From NCBI GenBank assembly GCA_034437615.1, contig DAOTTW010000427.1, positions 1 to 31,647 on the forward strand: a stretch of 31,647 nt of DNA. The letters are read 5' to 3'. The position numbers and the translations under genes were made by a program. Shown here piece by piece: positions 23,833 through 31,647 of the stretch. How positions within the stretch are numbered: the first letter of the stretch is position 1; each line of letters begins with the position of its first letter. This stretch comes from DAOTTW01 sp034437615 (GTDB lineage Bacteria > Chloroflexota > Anaerolineae > Aggregatilineales > Phototrophicaceae). A model generated the notes under the pieces. It saw nothing but the letters and a program-made list of their open reading frames with translations. It was not told the DNA's origin and made no database searches.

Positions 23833-26640
23833 CTACTGCGGCACTGCCGCCTTCTCTTTATCTTCCTTCAAGTGGCAATGCTTGTACTTTTTGCCGCTGC
23901 CGCACCAGCAAGGGTCATTACGCCCCAGCTTTTGCTTCTTGCGGATAGGCTCTACGGCGGCTTTGGTGTCGCTGCCATTGACGCCAGGGCGTGCCGTGCG
24001 CATCTGGCGCTGTTGCGGTTGCAGGGTAGTCGGTTGGGGGCGCACCATGAAGATCGTACGGGAGGCTTCTTCGTCGATGCGGCCTTGCATCTCACCGAAC
24101 ATCTGGAAGCCCTCACGCTGATAGGCTGTGATGGGCTTTTCCTGCGCGATGGCGCGTAAGCCGATGCCCTCACGCAGCATATCCAGGTCGGTCAGGTGAC
24201 GCTGCCAGTGGCGGTCAATCGTGCGCAACATGATCTGACGATAGGCGACAGCGGCCAGGCCCTCTTGCGCTTCTTCCAGTTCGCGCTCTTTCGCCGTTAG
24301 CCCGTTGGCGGCTGCCGCCAGCAGTTGTGCTTCCAGTTCGGCGCGGGTCAGCTTGCGCATGGTATCCGGGTTGATCGCTTCCGGCACCGGGAAGACCGTC
24401 AGCAGGTCTTTATAGAGCAGCTCAACGTATTCATCATCCCAGGTCGATAGGTCGTCCCCTGGTTCGGTGTGGTCATCCAGCACGCCCAGAATACGATCTT
24501 CGACCAATTCCAGGTAGGCGTTGCGCATGGCGTCGGCTTCCATGTCAAGCCAATCCAGGCGGCGCTTGTAGATGACCTCACGTTGGCGGTTGACCACATC
24601 ATCGTATTCCAGCACGTTCTTGCGGATGTCGAAGTTTTGGCCTTCAACGCGCACCTGTGCCTGCTCGATGGATTTGGTAATCATGTTGTGCTCGATGGGC
24701 GCGTCATCCGGCAGGTTGGCCCACGACATGAACTTCTTGACCTGCTCACCGTTAAAGCGGCGCATCAGGTCGTCTTCCAGGCTCAAATAGAAGCGCGATT
24801 CGCCGGGGTCCCCCTGACGGCCAGCACGACCGCGTAACTGGTTGTCGATGCGTCGGGCTTCGTGGCGCTCCGTACCTAGCACGAACAAGCCGCCCGCCTC
24901 TTTGACGCGCTGCTTATCGGCATCGGTGTGCTTCTTGGCCTCCTCGAAGGCGGCCTGCCACTGTTCGGGTGTCGCCTCGGTCACGTCAATGCCCTCTTTA
25001 CGCAGCATCTCACGCGCCAGACCTTCGGGGTTGCCACCAAGCAGAATGTCCACACCACGACCCGCCATGTTGGTCGCGATGGTCACAGCACCGGGGCGGC
25101 CTGCCTGCGTGATGACGCTGGCCTCGCGCTCGTGCTGCTTCGCGTTCAGCACAGCGTGCGGAATGCCTGCTTTGCTCAGGAATTTGCCGAGGCGCTCCGA
25201 GGTTTCGACGGCCACCGTACCGACCAGAACGGGCTGACCTTTCGCGTGGCGCTCGCGGATTTCCTCGACAATCGCATCCCACTTGGCCTTTTCGCTCATG
25301 TAGATCAGGTCTTGCTTGTCTTCACGCACAACGGGCACGTTTGTGGGGATGGGCACGACATCCAGCTCGTAGGTTTTCTCGAATTCTTCGCCTTCGGTAA
25401 GCGCCGTACCCGTCATGCCTGCGAGTTTATCGTACATACGGAAGAAATTCTGAAACGTGATGTTCGCCATCGTGACGTTCTCGCGTTTGATTTCAACGCC
25501 TTCTTTGGCTTCAATCGCCTGATGCAGACCTTCCGAGAAGCGGCGACCGGGCATCGGGCGGCCAGTGAAGTCGTCGATGATTACGACCTCGCCGCCATCG
25601 ACCACCATGTACTCTTTATCGCGGTGATAGAGCGCCTGTGCACGCAGGCAGTTGTCCAAATACGGAATCATATCAGAATGATCCGGGTGGTAAAGCTGCT
25701 CGACGCCGAGGATTCTCTCTATTTTTTCGACACCCTGATCCGTCAGATATGAGATGCGATCCTTAATGTCCACCACATAATCGCCGTCGGGTTCTTCGTC
25801 GTCAACGCTCTGTTGGCTGCTCGGCTTGAGCCGCTTTACGATGTCGCTGAATTTTCGATAGTTGTCGGAGGGTTTATCCGCCGGGCCGGAGATAATCAGG
25901 GGGGTACGCGCTTCGTCAATCAGGATGTTATCGACTTCGTCAATGATGGCGTAGTGTAGCTCGCGCTGTGTGAGTTGCTGTGCGCTGAGTGCCATGTTAT
26001 CGCGTAGATAATCGAAGCCGAATTCGTTATTCGTCCCATAGAGCACGTCCGCTTTATAGGCTTCGCGCCGTGTGATATTGCGCAAGTGCTGATAGCGGTC
26101 ATCGTCCGATTGAAAATCCGGGTCGAACAGGAACGACCCCGCATCGGGGCCTTGCGTGCCTGCATTTTGAATAACAGCAGCGCTCAGGCCCAGGAAATGA
26201 TAGATCGGCCCCATAGATTGCAGGCCGTACTTACTCAGATAATCGTTCGGCGTGACGAGGTGTGCGCCCTTGCCCGTCAGGGCGTTCAGGTACATCGGCA
26301 ACGTGGCGACGAGGGTTTTACCTTCACCCGTCTTCATCTCTGCGATGCGTCCCTCATGCAGCACGATACCACCGATCATCTGCACATCGTAGTGGCGCAT
26401 CCCGGTGGTGCGCACCGATGCTTCACGGACGACAGCGAACGCTTCGTCCAATAGATCACTGAGCGTCTCGCCATTTTTTAGACGCTCCCGAAATTCCTCT
26501 GTTTTGCTGCGTAATGCGTCGTCGCTTAGCCCCTGCATCTCTGATTCCAGGGTATTGATGCGCTCGACCACCTCACGATATTGCGACAGTGCCCGTTCGA
26601 GCGGGTCACCGAACACCGTGCGGACCATTTTCTTGAACAT
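23833..26640 (-). CDS. secA: Preprotein translocase ATPase SecA
   Basis: Motor that drives proteins through the SecYEG channel. From the ATG at 26640 it is 935 residues. The N-terminus MFKKMVRTVFGDPLERAL is typical. Walker A is MKTGEGKTL (about 102-110), the DEAD-type motif is IIDEVDNILIDEARTPL, and the second motor domain has TNMAGRGVDILLGGNP and RIDNQLRGRAGRQGDPG. The C-terminus ends in an intact zinc SEC-C motif (RNDPCWCGSGKKYKHCH, C911, C913, C922 and H923), the SecB/ribosome-binding tail. The frame is open further upstream to 26886, but that part overlaps the MazG gene and is unlike SecA. AAGGGTG lies upstream of this ATG. Confidence 0.97.
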   Translation of the reverse strand: MFKKMVRTVFGDPLERALSQYREVVERINTLESEMQGLSDDALRSKTEEFRERLKNGETLSDLLDEAFAVVREASVRTTGMRHYDVQMIGGIVLHEGRIAEMKTGEGKTLVATLPMYLNALTGKGAHLVTPNDYLSKYGLQSMGPIYHFLGLSAAVIQNAGTQGPDAGSFLFDPDFQSDDDRYQHLRNITRREAYKADVLYGTNNEFGFDYLRDNMALSAQQLTQRELHYAIIDEVDNILIDEARTPLIISGPADKPSDNYRKFSDIVKRLKPSSQQSVDDEEPDGDYVVDIKDRISYLTDQGVEKIERILGVEQLYHPDHSDMIPYLDNCLRAQALYHRDKEYMVVDGGEVVIIDDFTGRPMPGRRFSEGLHQAIEAKEGVEIKRENVTMANITFQNFFRMYDKLAGMTGTALTEGEEFEKTYELDVVPIPTNVPVVREDKQDLIYMSEKAKWDAIVEEIRERHAKGQPVLVGTVAVETSERLGKFLSKAGIPHAVLNAKQHEREASVITQAGRPGAVTIATNMAGRGVDILLGGNPEGLAREMLRKEGIDVTEATPEQWQAAFEEAKKHTDADKQRVKEAGGLFVLGTERHEARRIDNQLRGRAGRQGDPGESRFYLSLEDDLMRRFNGEQVKKFMSWANLPDDAPIEHNMITKSIEQAQVRVEGQNFDIRKNVLEYDDVVNRQREVIYKRRLDWLDMEADAMRNAYLELVEDRILGVLDDHTEPGDDLSTWDDEYVELLYKDLLTVFPVPEAINPDTMRKLTRAELEAQLLAAAANGLTAKERELEEAQEGLAAVAYRQIMLRTIDRHWQRHLTDLDMLREGIGLRAIAQEKPITAYQREGFQMFGEMQGRIDEEASRTIFMVRPQPTTLQPQQRQMRTARPGVNGSDTKAAVEPIRKKQKLGRNDPCWCGSGKKYKHCHLKEDKEKAAVPQ

Positions 26641-26734
26641 GCATTCACCCTTAATGCTTAACAAGCCATGAATTGCGCTGAAATTATAACACACCCCCAT
26701 AAGCGCACCATATGATAGGCAACACCGGTCGTCG

Positions 26735-27049
26735 CTAATCGTTGTCGGGCGTTGCCCAGGTGCGGCCATAGTTGAGCTTGAGCTTATCCAGCACCGCTTG
26801 CCCCAGGTCAATATCGCTGATGCTGGCAAGCTGCAACAAATACAGCATGACATCGGCCAATTCTGCCGCCAGTTCGTCGGGTGCACTGCTCTCGTCGCCC
26901 CACTGGAAATGCTCCAATACCTCGGCGGCTTCTAGCGCTAAGGAGATGGCAAGGTTTTTCTGCGTTTGTGGCTTTGGGGAATCCGGCGCATACCAGCCTT
27001 TGCTTTCAACGAAGGCGTGCATAGCCTCTTCAAGCGTCTTGATGTCCAT
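26735..27049 (-). CDS. MazG-like nucleotide pyrophosphohydrolase
   Basis: Small all-helical enzyme that likely cleaves non-canonical or excess NTPs/dNTPs to monophosphate and pyrophosphate. From the ATG at 27049 it is 104 residues. The metal-binding pattern ExxE...ExxD is present: E40/E43 (LALEAAEVLEHFQW) and E63/D66 (AAELADVMLYLLQ). Length and the EVLEHFQW segment fit the short MazG / RS21-C6 (dCTP pyrophosphatase-like) branch better than the two-domain MazG. A frame opening at 27208 would add 53 residues that cross a palindromic repeat and are not family-like. It is 94 bases upstream of secA. Confidence 0.88.
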   Translation of the reverse strand: MDIKTLEEAMHAFVESKGWYAPDSPKPQTQKNLAISLALEAAEVLEHFQWGDESSAPDELAAELADVMLYLLQLASISDIDLGQAVLDKLKLNYGRTWATPDND

Positions 27050-27171
27050 GATAAGCCTAAATCCAATCGCTATCGTCGTGTAACTACTTCGACAATGTAA
27101 CATTTCGGAAAATGCCGATTCGTTACACGTTTTGCCGCACGCATTTAACATTAAAACGTAAATTATAGGCT

Positions 27172-27199
27172 GTAAGGGCTTGATGCACCAAGCCCCTAC
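27172..27199. repeat. GTAGGG-type palindromic repeat, copy C
   Basis: GTAAGGGCTTG (27172-27182) and CAAGCCCCTAC (27189-27199) pair with one A-C mismatch around a 6-base loop. It lies in the 224-base gap between the glycosylphosphotransferase and mazG-like genes. The left flank TAGGCTGTAAGGG also matches, with one base inserted, the reverse complement of CCCTACAGCCTA at 4731-4742. Confidence 0.6.
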
Positions 27200-27273
27200 G
27201 ATGCACAACGGATCACATTAACTGTAATTCATATTGATCTTGTATGACAAAGCCGATATAAATCACACAAAAT

Positions 27274-28821
27274 CTAATACGCATTGTCGCTCTTACGCAG
27301 CAACGTCTGCATTACCGTGCGGAAAATGATCTTAATATCCAGCCACAGCGACCAATTCTCAACGTACCACAGATCATACGTGGTGCGCTGCGCGATGGAC
27401 GTATCCCCGCGCAAGCCGTGCACCTGCGCCCAGCCCGTCATGCCGACCATCTCGCGGTGACGCTCCATATAACGCGGAATCTGCTTGCGGAATTCGTTCA
27501 CCCACACCTCGCGCTCTGGTCGTGGCCCGACGAGGCTCATATGACCCAGCAGCACGTTAATCAACTGCGGGATTTCATCCCAGCTCGTGCGGCGCATAAA
27601 GCGGCCTATCGGCGTCACACGCGGGTCGCCTTCGGTGGTCCAGCCGGGTCCGGCGGCCTCTGCATCCACGCGCATCGAACGAAACTTAATCATCGGGAAG
27701 GGCTGGCCATCCCTGCCGATACGCTCCTGCGTGAAAAAGACCGGGCCGCGATCCTGCAAGTAAATAATCAGCGCCGTCAGCAGCATCAGCGGCGACAAAA
27801 ACACCAGGCCCCCCAACGCGCCAAACACATCCAGCGCCCGTTTCTGGCTCAGCTTCCAGCCACGCAGCGCAATATCCCGCACCGTAATCAGGGGCGTGCC
27901 GCCGATGTCATCCACCGTCAGATCACCCGCCATATGCGCGAAAATGTCCGGGTAGACCTTAATATCCACGCGCCCACGCTGGCATAACGACACCAGCTCG
28001 ACCAATTCGCTGCGTTTGGCGTCCGGTAGCGCGATAATCACCTGCGCAACCTGATAGTTGTCGATCAAATCCGGCAATTGCTCATAATGCCCGACGATAG
28101 GCACAGGCAGATGTGATTCGTGGGGCTGCTGGCCGTTAATCACGCCGATCAGGTTATAGCCTAGCTCCGGCGAATGCTTGATCTTCATCACGATGTACTG
28201 CGCGACTTCACCCGTGCCGACCACCAGCAGATTATCACGTGCCCAACGGCGGCGGCGCACCTGTACGACGGCGAAGCGCTGCACCTCACGGCCTAGCATG
28301 ACCAAAGCCACGCTAAAGAACCACACATAAAACAGCAGGCTACGCGGATAGTGCACATCAAATGCGCTATTGCGGAAGATAAATTCTTGCAGCCCACTGG
28401 TGAGGAATGCGCCCAGCGTGACGACGCCGACAATACTGCGGATTTGGTCGAAGCGGCTAGAGACACGTGGCAGATGATACATGCGGGCGCTGTACAGGAT
28501 TAGCATAATCGTGAGGACGTGCAGAAGCAGGGTGGGGATGTACTGCTGAAAATTGATGAAGCCTGCTTCACCGAAAAACGGCAGATACTCCCGCATCGTG
28601 TAGCCCAGCGCGAACGCCATCACCAGCATCACGAGGTCCAGCACGATCAGCATGACATTCAGCAGCGTTTGCAAGCGTTGTGAGCGCCGCATCTTCGCAG
28701 ATGGTAGCACCACCTCTTGCGTTTGCACGGCTGCACGCTTGGCGGCTGCCGATGCGTTCGGTTCTGTTGGGTCGGCTACGCTCTGCTCGCGGAGTTGGAT
28801 GGATGGCGAATTTCCTGCCAT
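27274..28821 (-). CDS. Exopolysaccharide polyprenyl glycosylphosphotransferase (WcaJ/CpsE family)
   Basis: Membrane enzyme that starts a surface glycan by moving a sugar 1-phosphate onto undecaprenyl phosphate. The 515 residues show several N-terminal membrane helices (about 50-160) and a Rossmann-like middle domain (NLLVVGTGEVAQYIV). A re-entrant hydrophobic segment follows (FGALGGLVFLSPLMLLTALI), then the catalytic C-terminus with KFRSMRVDAE, TPIGRFMRRTSWDEIPQLIN and SLVGPRPE. The sugar is unknown, often glucose or galactose in this family. A strong AAAGGAGG lies 9 bases before the ATG at 28821, so the 46-base overlap with the upstream glycosyltransferase is real. About 43 N-terminal residues are disordered. 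Confidence 0.95.
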   Translation of the reverse strand: MAGNSPSIQLREQSVADPTEPNASAAAKRAAVQTQEVVLPSAKMRRSQRLQTLLNVMLIVLDLVMLVMAFALGYTMREYLPFFGEAGFINFQQYIPTLLLHVLTIMLILYSARMYHLPRVSSRFDQIRSIVGVVTLGAFLTSGLQEFIFRNSAFDVHYPRSLLFYVWFFSVALVMLGREVQRFAVVQVRRRRWARDNLLVVGTGEVAQYIVMKIKHSPELGYNLIGVINGQQPHESHLPVPIVGHYEQLPDLIDNYQVAQVIIALPDAKRSELVELVSLCQRGRVDIKVYPDIFAHMAGDLTVDDIGGTPLITVRDIALRGWKLSQKRALDVFGALGGLVFLSPLMLLTALIIYLQDRGPVFFTQERIGRDGQPFPMIKFRSMRVDAEAAGPGWTTEGDPRVTPIGRFMRRTSWDEIPQLINVLLGHMSLVGPRPEREVWVNEFRKQIPRYMERHREMVGMTGWAQVHGLRGDTSIAQRTTYDLWYVENWSLWLDIKIIFRTVMQTLLRKSDNAY

Positions 28822-29690
28822 AGACCCGCGCCTCCTTTCAGCGTCAACGCCAGCAAAATCATAGCATGGACGGGTAGCGGCGTTTGTGCACGGTAATGTT
28901 TGCGATAAAACAACAGCATCGCCCGCCAGAATTCAAACTGAGCGCGACGACTTTTACGGCTAGCGGCGCGTTTGACGTGATGCACGCTGACCTGTGGGTA
29001 ATACCACACGCGCCAGCCTGCGGCTTTGATGCGGTAAGCCCAATCGAGGTCCTCGCCATACATGAAGAAGGTCTCATCCAGCAAACCAACCGCCTCAATG
29101 CAGTCTTTGCGTACCTGCATATACGCCCCGACAACTGAATCCACCTCTAGCTCCTCGTCCGGGTCCACGAAGGTCATGTTGTAGCGCCCGAAGCGCTCAT
29201 TATTCGGGAATAGCTTGGCCAAACCAGAGAAGCGATAAAAGGCCACCATCGGCGTCGGGAAGCCACGCCGACACGCTTTGTCCAACCGGCCATCAGGTAA
29301 GATCAGTTTCGGGCCAGCGATGCCGACATCCGGGCGTGCATCCATGAATTGCACCATGCGCCACAACGCATCCGGCGGCAGTTCTGTATCCGGGTTCAGC
29401 AGCAGCGCATAGCGCGGCGCGTCTGCATCGACCTGCCCTGCACCGTGATAGCCGAGTTCCCGTAAGCCCAGGTTGTTGCCTTTGGGATAGCCCACGTTCT
29501 GCGGGCTGGCGATCAAGTGCGCCTGCGGAAAGTGCTCGCGCACCATTGCCGCACTGCCATCGTCGGATGCATTATCGACCACAAGCACACGATAGCGAAA
29601 ATCCCCTGCGCTGGCAAAAACCGTCTGTAAGCAGCGCTGAAGGTAATCGCAGGTATTCCAGTTGACAATCACAATACCTAAGTCGTGCAT
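28776..29690 (-). CDS. Glycosyltransferase family 2, rhamnosyltransferase-like
   Basis: GT-A fold transferase of 304 residues, probably building the same surface glycan on the cytoplasmic face. The N-terminus LGIVIVNWNTCDYLQRCL, then VLVVDNASDDGS, the DxD-type region LLLNPDTEL and the acceptor-side motif MYGEDLDWAYRIKAAGW are typical of the WbbL-like branch. A C-terminal amphipathic/hydrophobic segment (VHAMILLALTLKGGAGLW) may attach it to the membrane. Its last 46 bases overlap the glycosylphosphotransferase gene, so the two are translationally coupled. The sugar donor cannot be read from sequence. Confidence 0.93.
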   Translation of the reverse strand: MHDLGIVIVNWNTCDYLQRCLQTVFASAGDFRYRVLVVDNASDDGSAAMVREHFPQAHLIASPQNVGYPKGNNLGLRELGYHGAGQVDADAPRYALLLNPDTELPPDALWRMVQFMDARPDVGIAGPKLILPDGRLDKACRRGFPTPMVAFYRFSGLAKLFPNNERFGRYNMTFVDPDEELEVDSVVGAYMQVRKDCIEAVGLLDETFFMYGEDLDWAYRIKAAGWRVWYYPQVSVHHVKRAASRKSRRAQFEFWRAMLLFYRKHYRAQTPLPVHAMILLALTLKGGAGLWQEIRHPSNSASRA

Positions 29691-29785
29691 CGGTACTCCG
29701 GTCCTAAATGCGGCGCGATTCTACCACAGATGATAGCGCGTCAGGAACGCTTTTACAGCCACGTAAACCCATGTTTAGCCCACGC

Positions 29786-31396
29786 TCAGGGCGCGTCACA
29801 GGCTGCGGCGCAGTATAGCGTCAGGCTGGGATGATGCCAATAAGTCGCATTATTCGGCATCCAATCGTAACCCGGTGGTCGCGGGCGCTCAATCTGCGCT
29901 AATATGGGCCAATCCGCTGTCAACGCGCTAATTTCGGCTTGCAGCGCGGCTTTGTCTTTATCCGGCACACTGTCGCGGCGCATGAACTCAAATAAGCGTG
30001 CATCGGACAGCAGCACATAATCAGCGTCGGCTAAATCCTGCGCTGACGCAGCGCGTATATCAAACGTCTGCTGCACCTGATAGCGCAACGGCTCCAGTGG
30101 CACATTGTATGCGCCTAACAGATGCATCGTCGCGCCTTGTGGGATGTTAGCATACAGCCACGTTTGCATGTGATAGCGCGTGTCCTGTTGTGCGAACAAC
30201 GACACCAGCGGCACGGTCAGCGCCAGCGGAACAGCGCAGCAACCAACGATAAGCAGCACGTTGATACGCCGCAGCATCGGCAACCAGCGCAGCAGCACAG
30301 CATAACCTACGCCAACCAGCAGCGCCAGCACAGGGATCAGCGGCACCGTCAGTTGATCGCCCGTGTGGGCGCGTGGTGTATCCAGCACAACGGCACTGTA
30401 GGGCACGACATACAGCAAAATTGCTAGCATAACCCAATGCACACGAATTAACCCCCATAATGCCAACGGTATCAGCAGCGCCGCAGGCACACCCAGACCA
30501 AACAGCAGCACATAGCGATATTCAATCCACAGGCCGTTTATCGTGGGGTAAGCCTGCGCCCCCAACTGCGTGTAGCGCGTGAAAATCAGGCTGAACTGCC
30601 GCCAGAATTCGGGAAAATCCAGCAGTGCAAACGGTGTCGTCAGCAGAAAAGCCAGTGGCAACGCCAGCCACGCCAGCAGCACACGCCAGCGCAGCACACG
30701 CCCAGGCCACAGCAGCAGGATGCCGATCAGCAGCACGCTAAAGCCAATCGGCGCGACGTTGTAGCGGTTACCGATGGCCAGCCCCGCCGCAAACGCGCTC
30801 AGCGCCAACCACAGATAAGCCTGCTGCGGTTTTGAGCGCAACGCCACCACGCCAGCCCACAAGCTGAGCATGGCGAAGCCGGCGGCAAGGCTGCTTGTGG
30901 TCGCATAATGCGCGTGCTGCACCAACGGGAACGAGACCGCAAGCAGCAACCCCGTTAATATCCCCGCAGAACGCCCCGCCAGCAGACGCGCCAGCGCATA
31001 GCCACAGGCCACAGCCAGCAGGCCCCCCAACGCCGAGTACACACGCCCGATCACATACAGATGAAACGGTGCAAGGCTGCGGATGGTCAGGCCATCCGTG
31101 TAATCCGCGCTGAGGCCGGGCTGCTGATGAGCGCCTGTCAGCGCAAACGTCGCATACTGAGCGTAGATCAGAAACGATGGATTCTCGAAGAAGCGCGGAT
31201 TCACCCGCTCCTGTAGCAGCATCTCTAGCGGGATGGCCACGTAAAAATATTCATCGGGGTGCAACGGCGTGTTGCTGTGCAACATGGGGTATAAGCTATC
31301 GCGTCCGGTAGGCTGTGCAAAACTGATGCCCGTGATGCGCAGGCCATGCGCCAACAGCAGCAACAGCACAACGAAAAGCCAGTCTGCACGCTTCAC
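29786..31396 (-). CDS. GT-C membrane glycosyltransferase (GT39/ArnT-like), GTG start
   Basis: Polytopic transferase that likely uses a lipid-linked sugar and acts on the outer face. From the GTG at 31396 it is 536 residues with about ten hydrophobic helices. The first external loop has LHPDEYFY with the GT-C catalytic Asp48-Glu49 pair, followed by a conserved-looking RFFENPSFLIYAQY. A soluble C-terminal region of about 110 residues follows the helices (HLLGAYNVPLEPLRY). The frame is open further upstream to 31588, but that part lies on top of murE and is not protein-like. The GTG begins 7 bases after the murE stop, implying co-transcription. Acceptor unknown: protein, glycan or lipid. Confidence 0.88.
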   Translation of the reverse strand: MKRADWLFVVLLLLLAHGLRITGISFAQPTGRDSLYPMLHSNTPLHPDEYFYVAIPLEMLLQERVNPRFFENPSFLIYAQYATFALTGAHQQPGLSADYTDGLTIRSLAPFHLYVIGRVYSALGGLLAVACGYALARLLAGRSAGILTGLLLAVSFPLVQHAHYATTSSLAAGFAMLSLWAGVVALRSKPQQAYLWLALSAFAAGLAIGNRYNVAPIGFSVLLIGILLLWPGRVLRWRVLLAWLALPLAFLLTTPFALLDFPEFWRQFSLIFTRYTQLGAQAYPTINGLWIEYRYVLLFGLGVPAALLIPLALWGLIRVHWVMLAILLYVVPYSAVVLDTPRAHTGDQLTVPLIPVLALLVGVGYAVLLRWLPMLRRINVLLIVGCCAVPLALTVPLVSLFAQQDTRYHMQTWLYANIPQGATMHLLGAYNVPLEPLRYQVQQTFDIRAASAQDLADADYVLLSDARLFEFMRRDSVPDKDKAALQAEISALTADWPILAQIERPRPPGYDWMPNNATYWHHPSLTLYCAAACDAP

Positions 31397-31403
31397 GGGT
31401 CGC

Positions 31404-31647
31404 CTACTCGTCGGCGGTGGGCAACGTGCGCAGCGGCTGGCCCTGCAAAGCTGCTCGTAATGCTTCGCGGTCATCCCAGGGGTATTCAACCCTGCCGAAC
31501 GCCATGCTTTGTTCGTGGCCCTTGCCCAACGCCAGCACCACATCACCCGCACGCGCCATCTGGCACGCCTGATACAACGCTTGCCCACGATCCCGCACGC
31601 TAAACACGCTCTGCCCCACGATTGCGCCTGCTTGGGTCGCGGCTTGC
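31404..31647 (-). CDS. murE: UDP-MurNAc-tripeptide synthetase MurE (C-terminal fragment)
   Basis: Only the last 81 codons are in the window; the rest lies beyond the right edge. VVLALGKGHEQSMAFG is the MurE C-terminal signature (AGKGHE region), followed by PWDDREALRAAL, also usual. The part that decides whether diaminopimelate, lysine or ornithine is added (DNPR or DDPR-like motif) is outside the window. MurE acts one step after MurD, yet lies about 27 kb from the mraY-murD block here. A membrane glycosyltransferase gene starts 7 bases after its stop. Confidence 0.9.
   Translation of the reverse strand, partial: QAATQAGAIVGQSVFSVRDRGQALYQACQMARAGDVVLALGKGHEQSMAFGRVEYPWDDREALRAALQGQPLRTLPTADE

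Noticed and set aside
26641..26886. An 82-residue N-terminal extension of SecA
   Set aside because: It overlaps the MazG-like gene in another frame and is Cys/Ser/Trp-rich; the ATG at 26640 gives the standard SecA N-terminus with a Shine-Dalgarno.

Overview
The window is a gene-dense, housekeeping-rich piece of a bacterial chromosome. Almost all genes lie on the minus strand. The best guess is a Chloroflexota bacterium, possibly Anaerolineae. That rests on overall protein style and on the Gram-positive-like hrcA-grpE-dnaK-dnaJ-prmA order; no single marker here proves it, so the phylum is an inference. The organism builds peptidoglycan: MurD, MraY, a class B penicillin-binding protein and MurE are all present. 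No rRNA, tRNA, CRISPR array, transposase or phage gene was recognised, and no gene-free stretch exceeds 300 bases.

Region by region, read in minus-strand transcription order from the right edge:
(1) 31647-26735: the 3' end of murE, a GT-C membrane glycosyltransferase, a GT2 glycosyltransferase, a polyprenyl glycosylphosphotransferase (initiator of a surface glycan) and a MazG-like pyrophosphohydrolase.
(2) 26640-23833: secA.
(3) 23599-22494: three uncharacterised small genes, one probable winged-helix protein followed by two three-helix membrane proteins.
(4) 22332-20391: adenosine deaminase, then an MBL-fold hydrolase.
(5) 18424-20388, plus strand: fpg (mutM) and a single-pass membrane protein of unknown function.
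(6) 18164-12904: dnaE with an unusual Asn/Gly-rich linker, then pfkA.
(7) 12416-12745, plus strand: trxA.
(8) 12151-5749: the heat-shock block hrcA, grpE, dnaK, dnaJ, prmA.
(9) 5717-1: a division/cell-wall block rsmH, ftsL-like, ftsI-like PBP, mraY, murD (cut by the window edge).

The heat-shock block runs straight into the division/cell-wall block on the same strand. murE and murF are absent from their usual place between ftsI and mraY; murE instead heads the surface-glycan genes about 27 kb away. Several intergenic gaps carry imperfect palindromes ending in GTAGGG/CCCTAC that look like one dispersed repeat family. Nothing here is a clear new defence or mobile system. The least explained parts are the three-gene cluster at 22494-23599, the 324-residue protein at 19414-20388, the DnaE linker and the repeat family.
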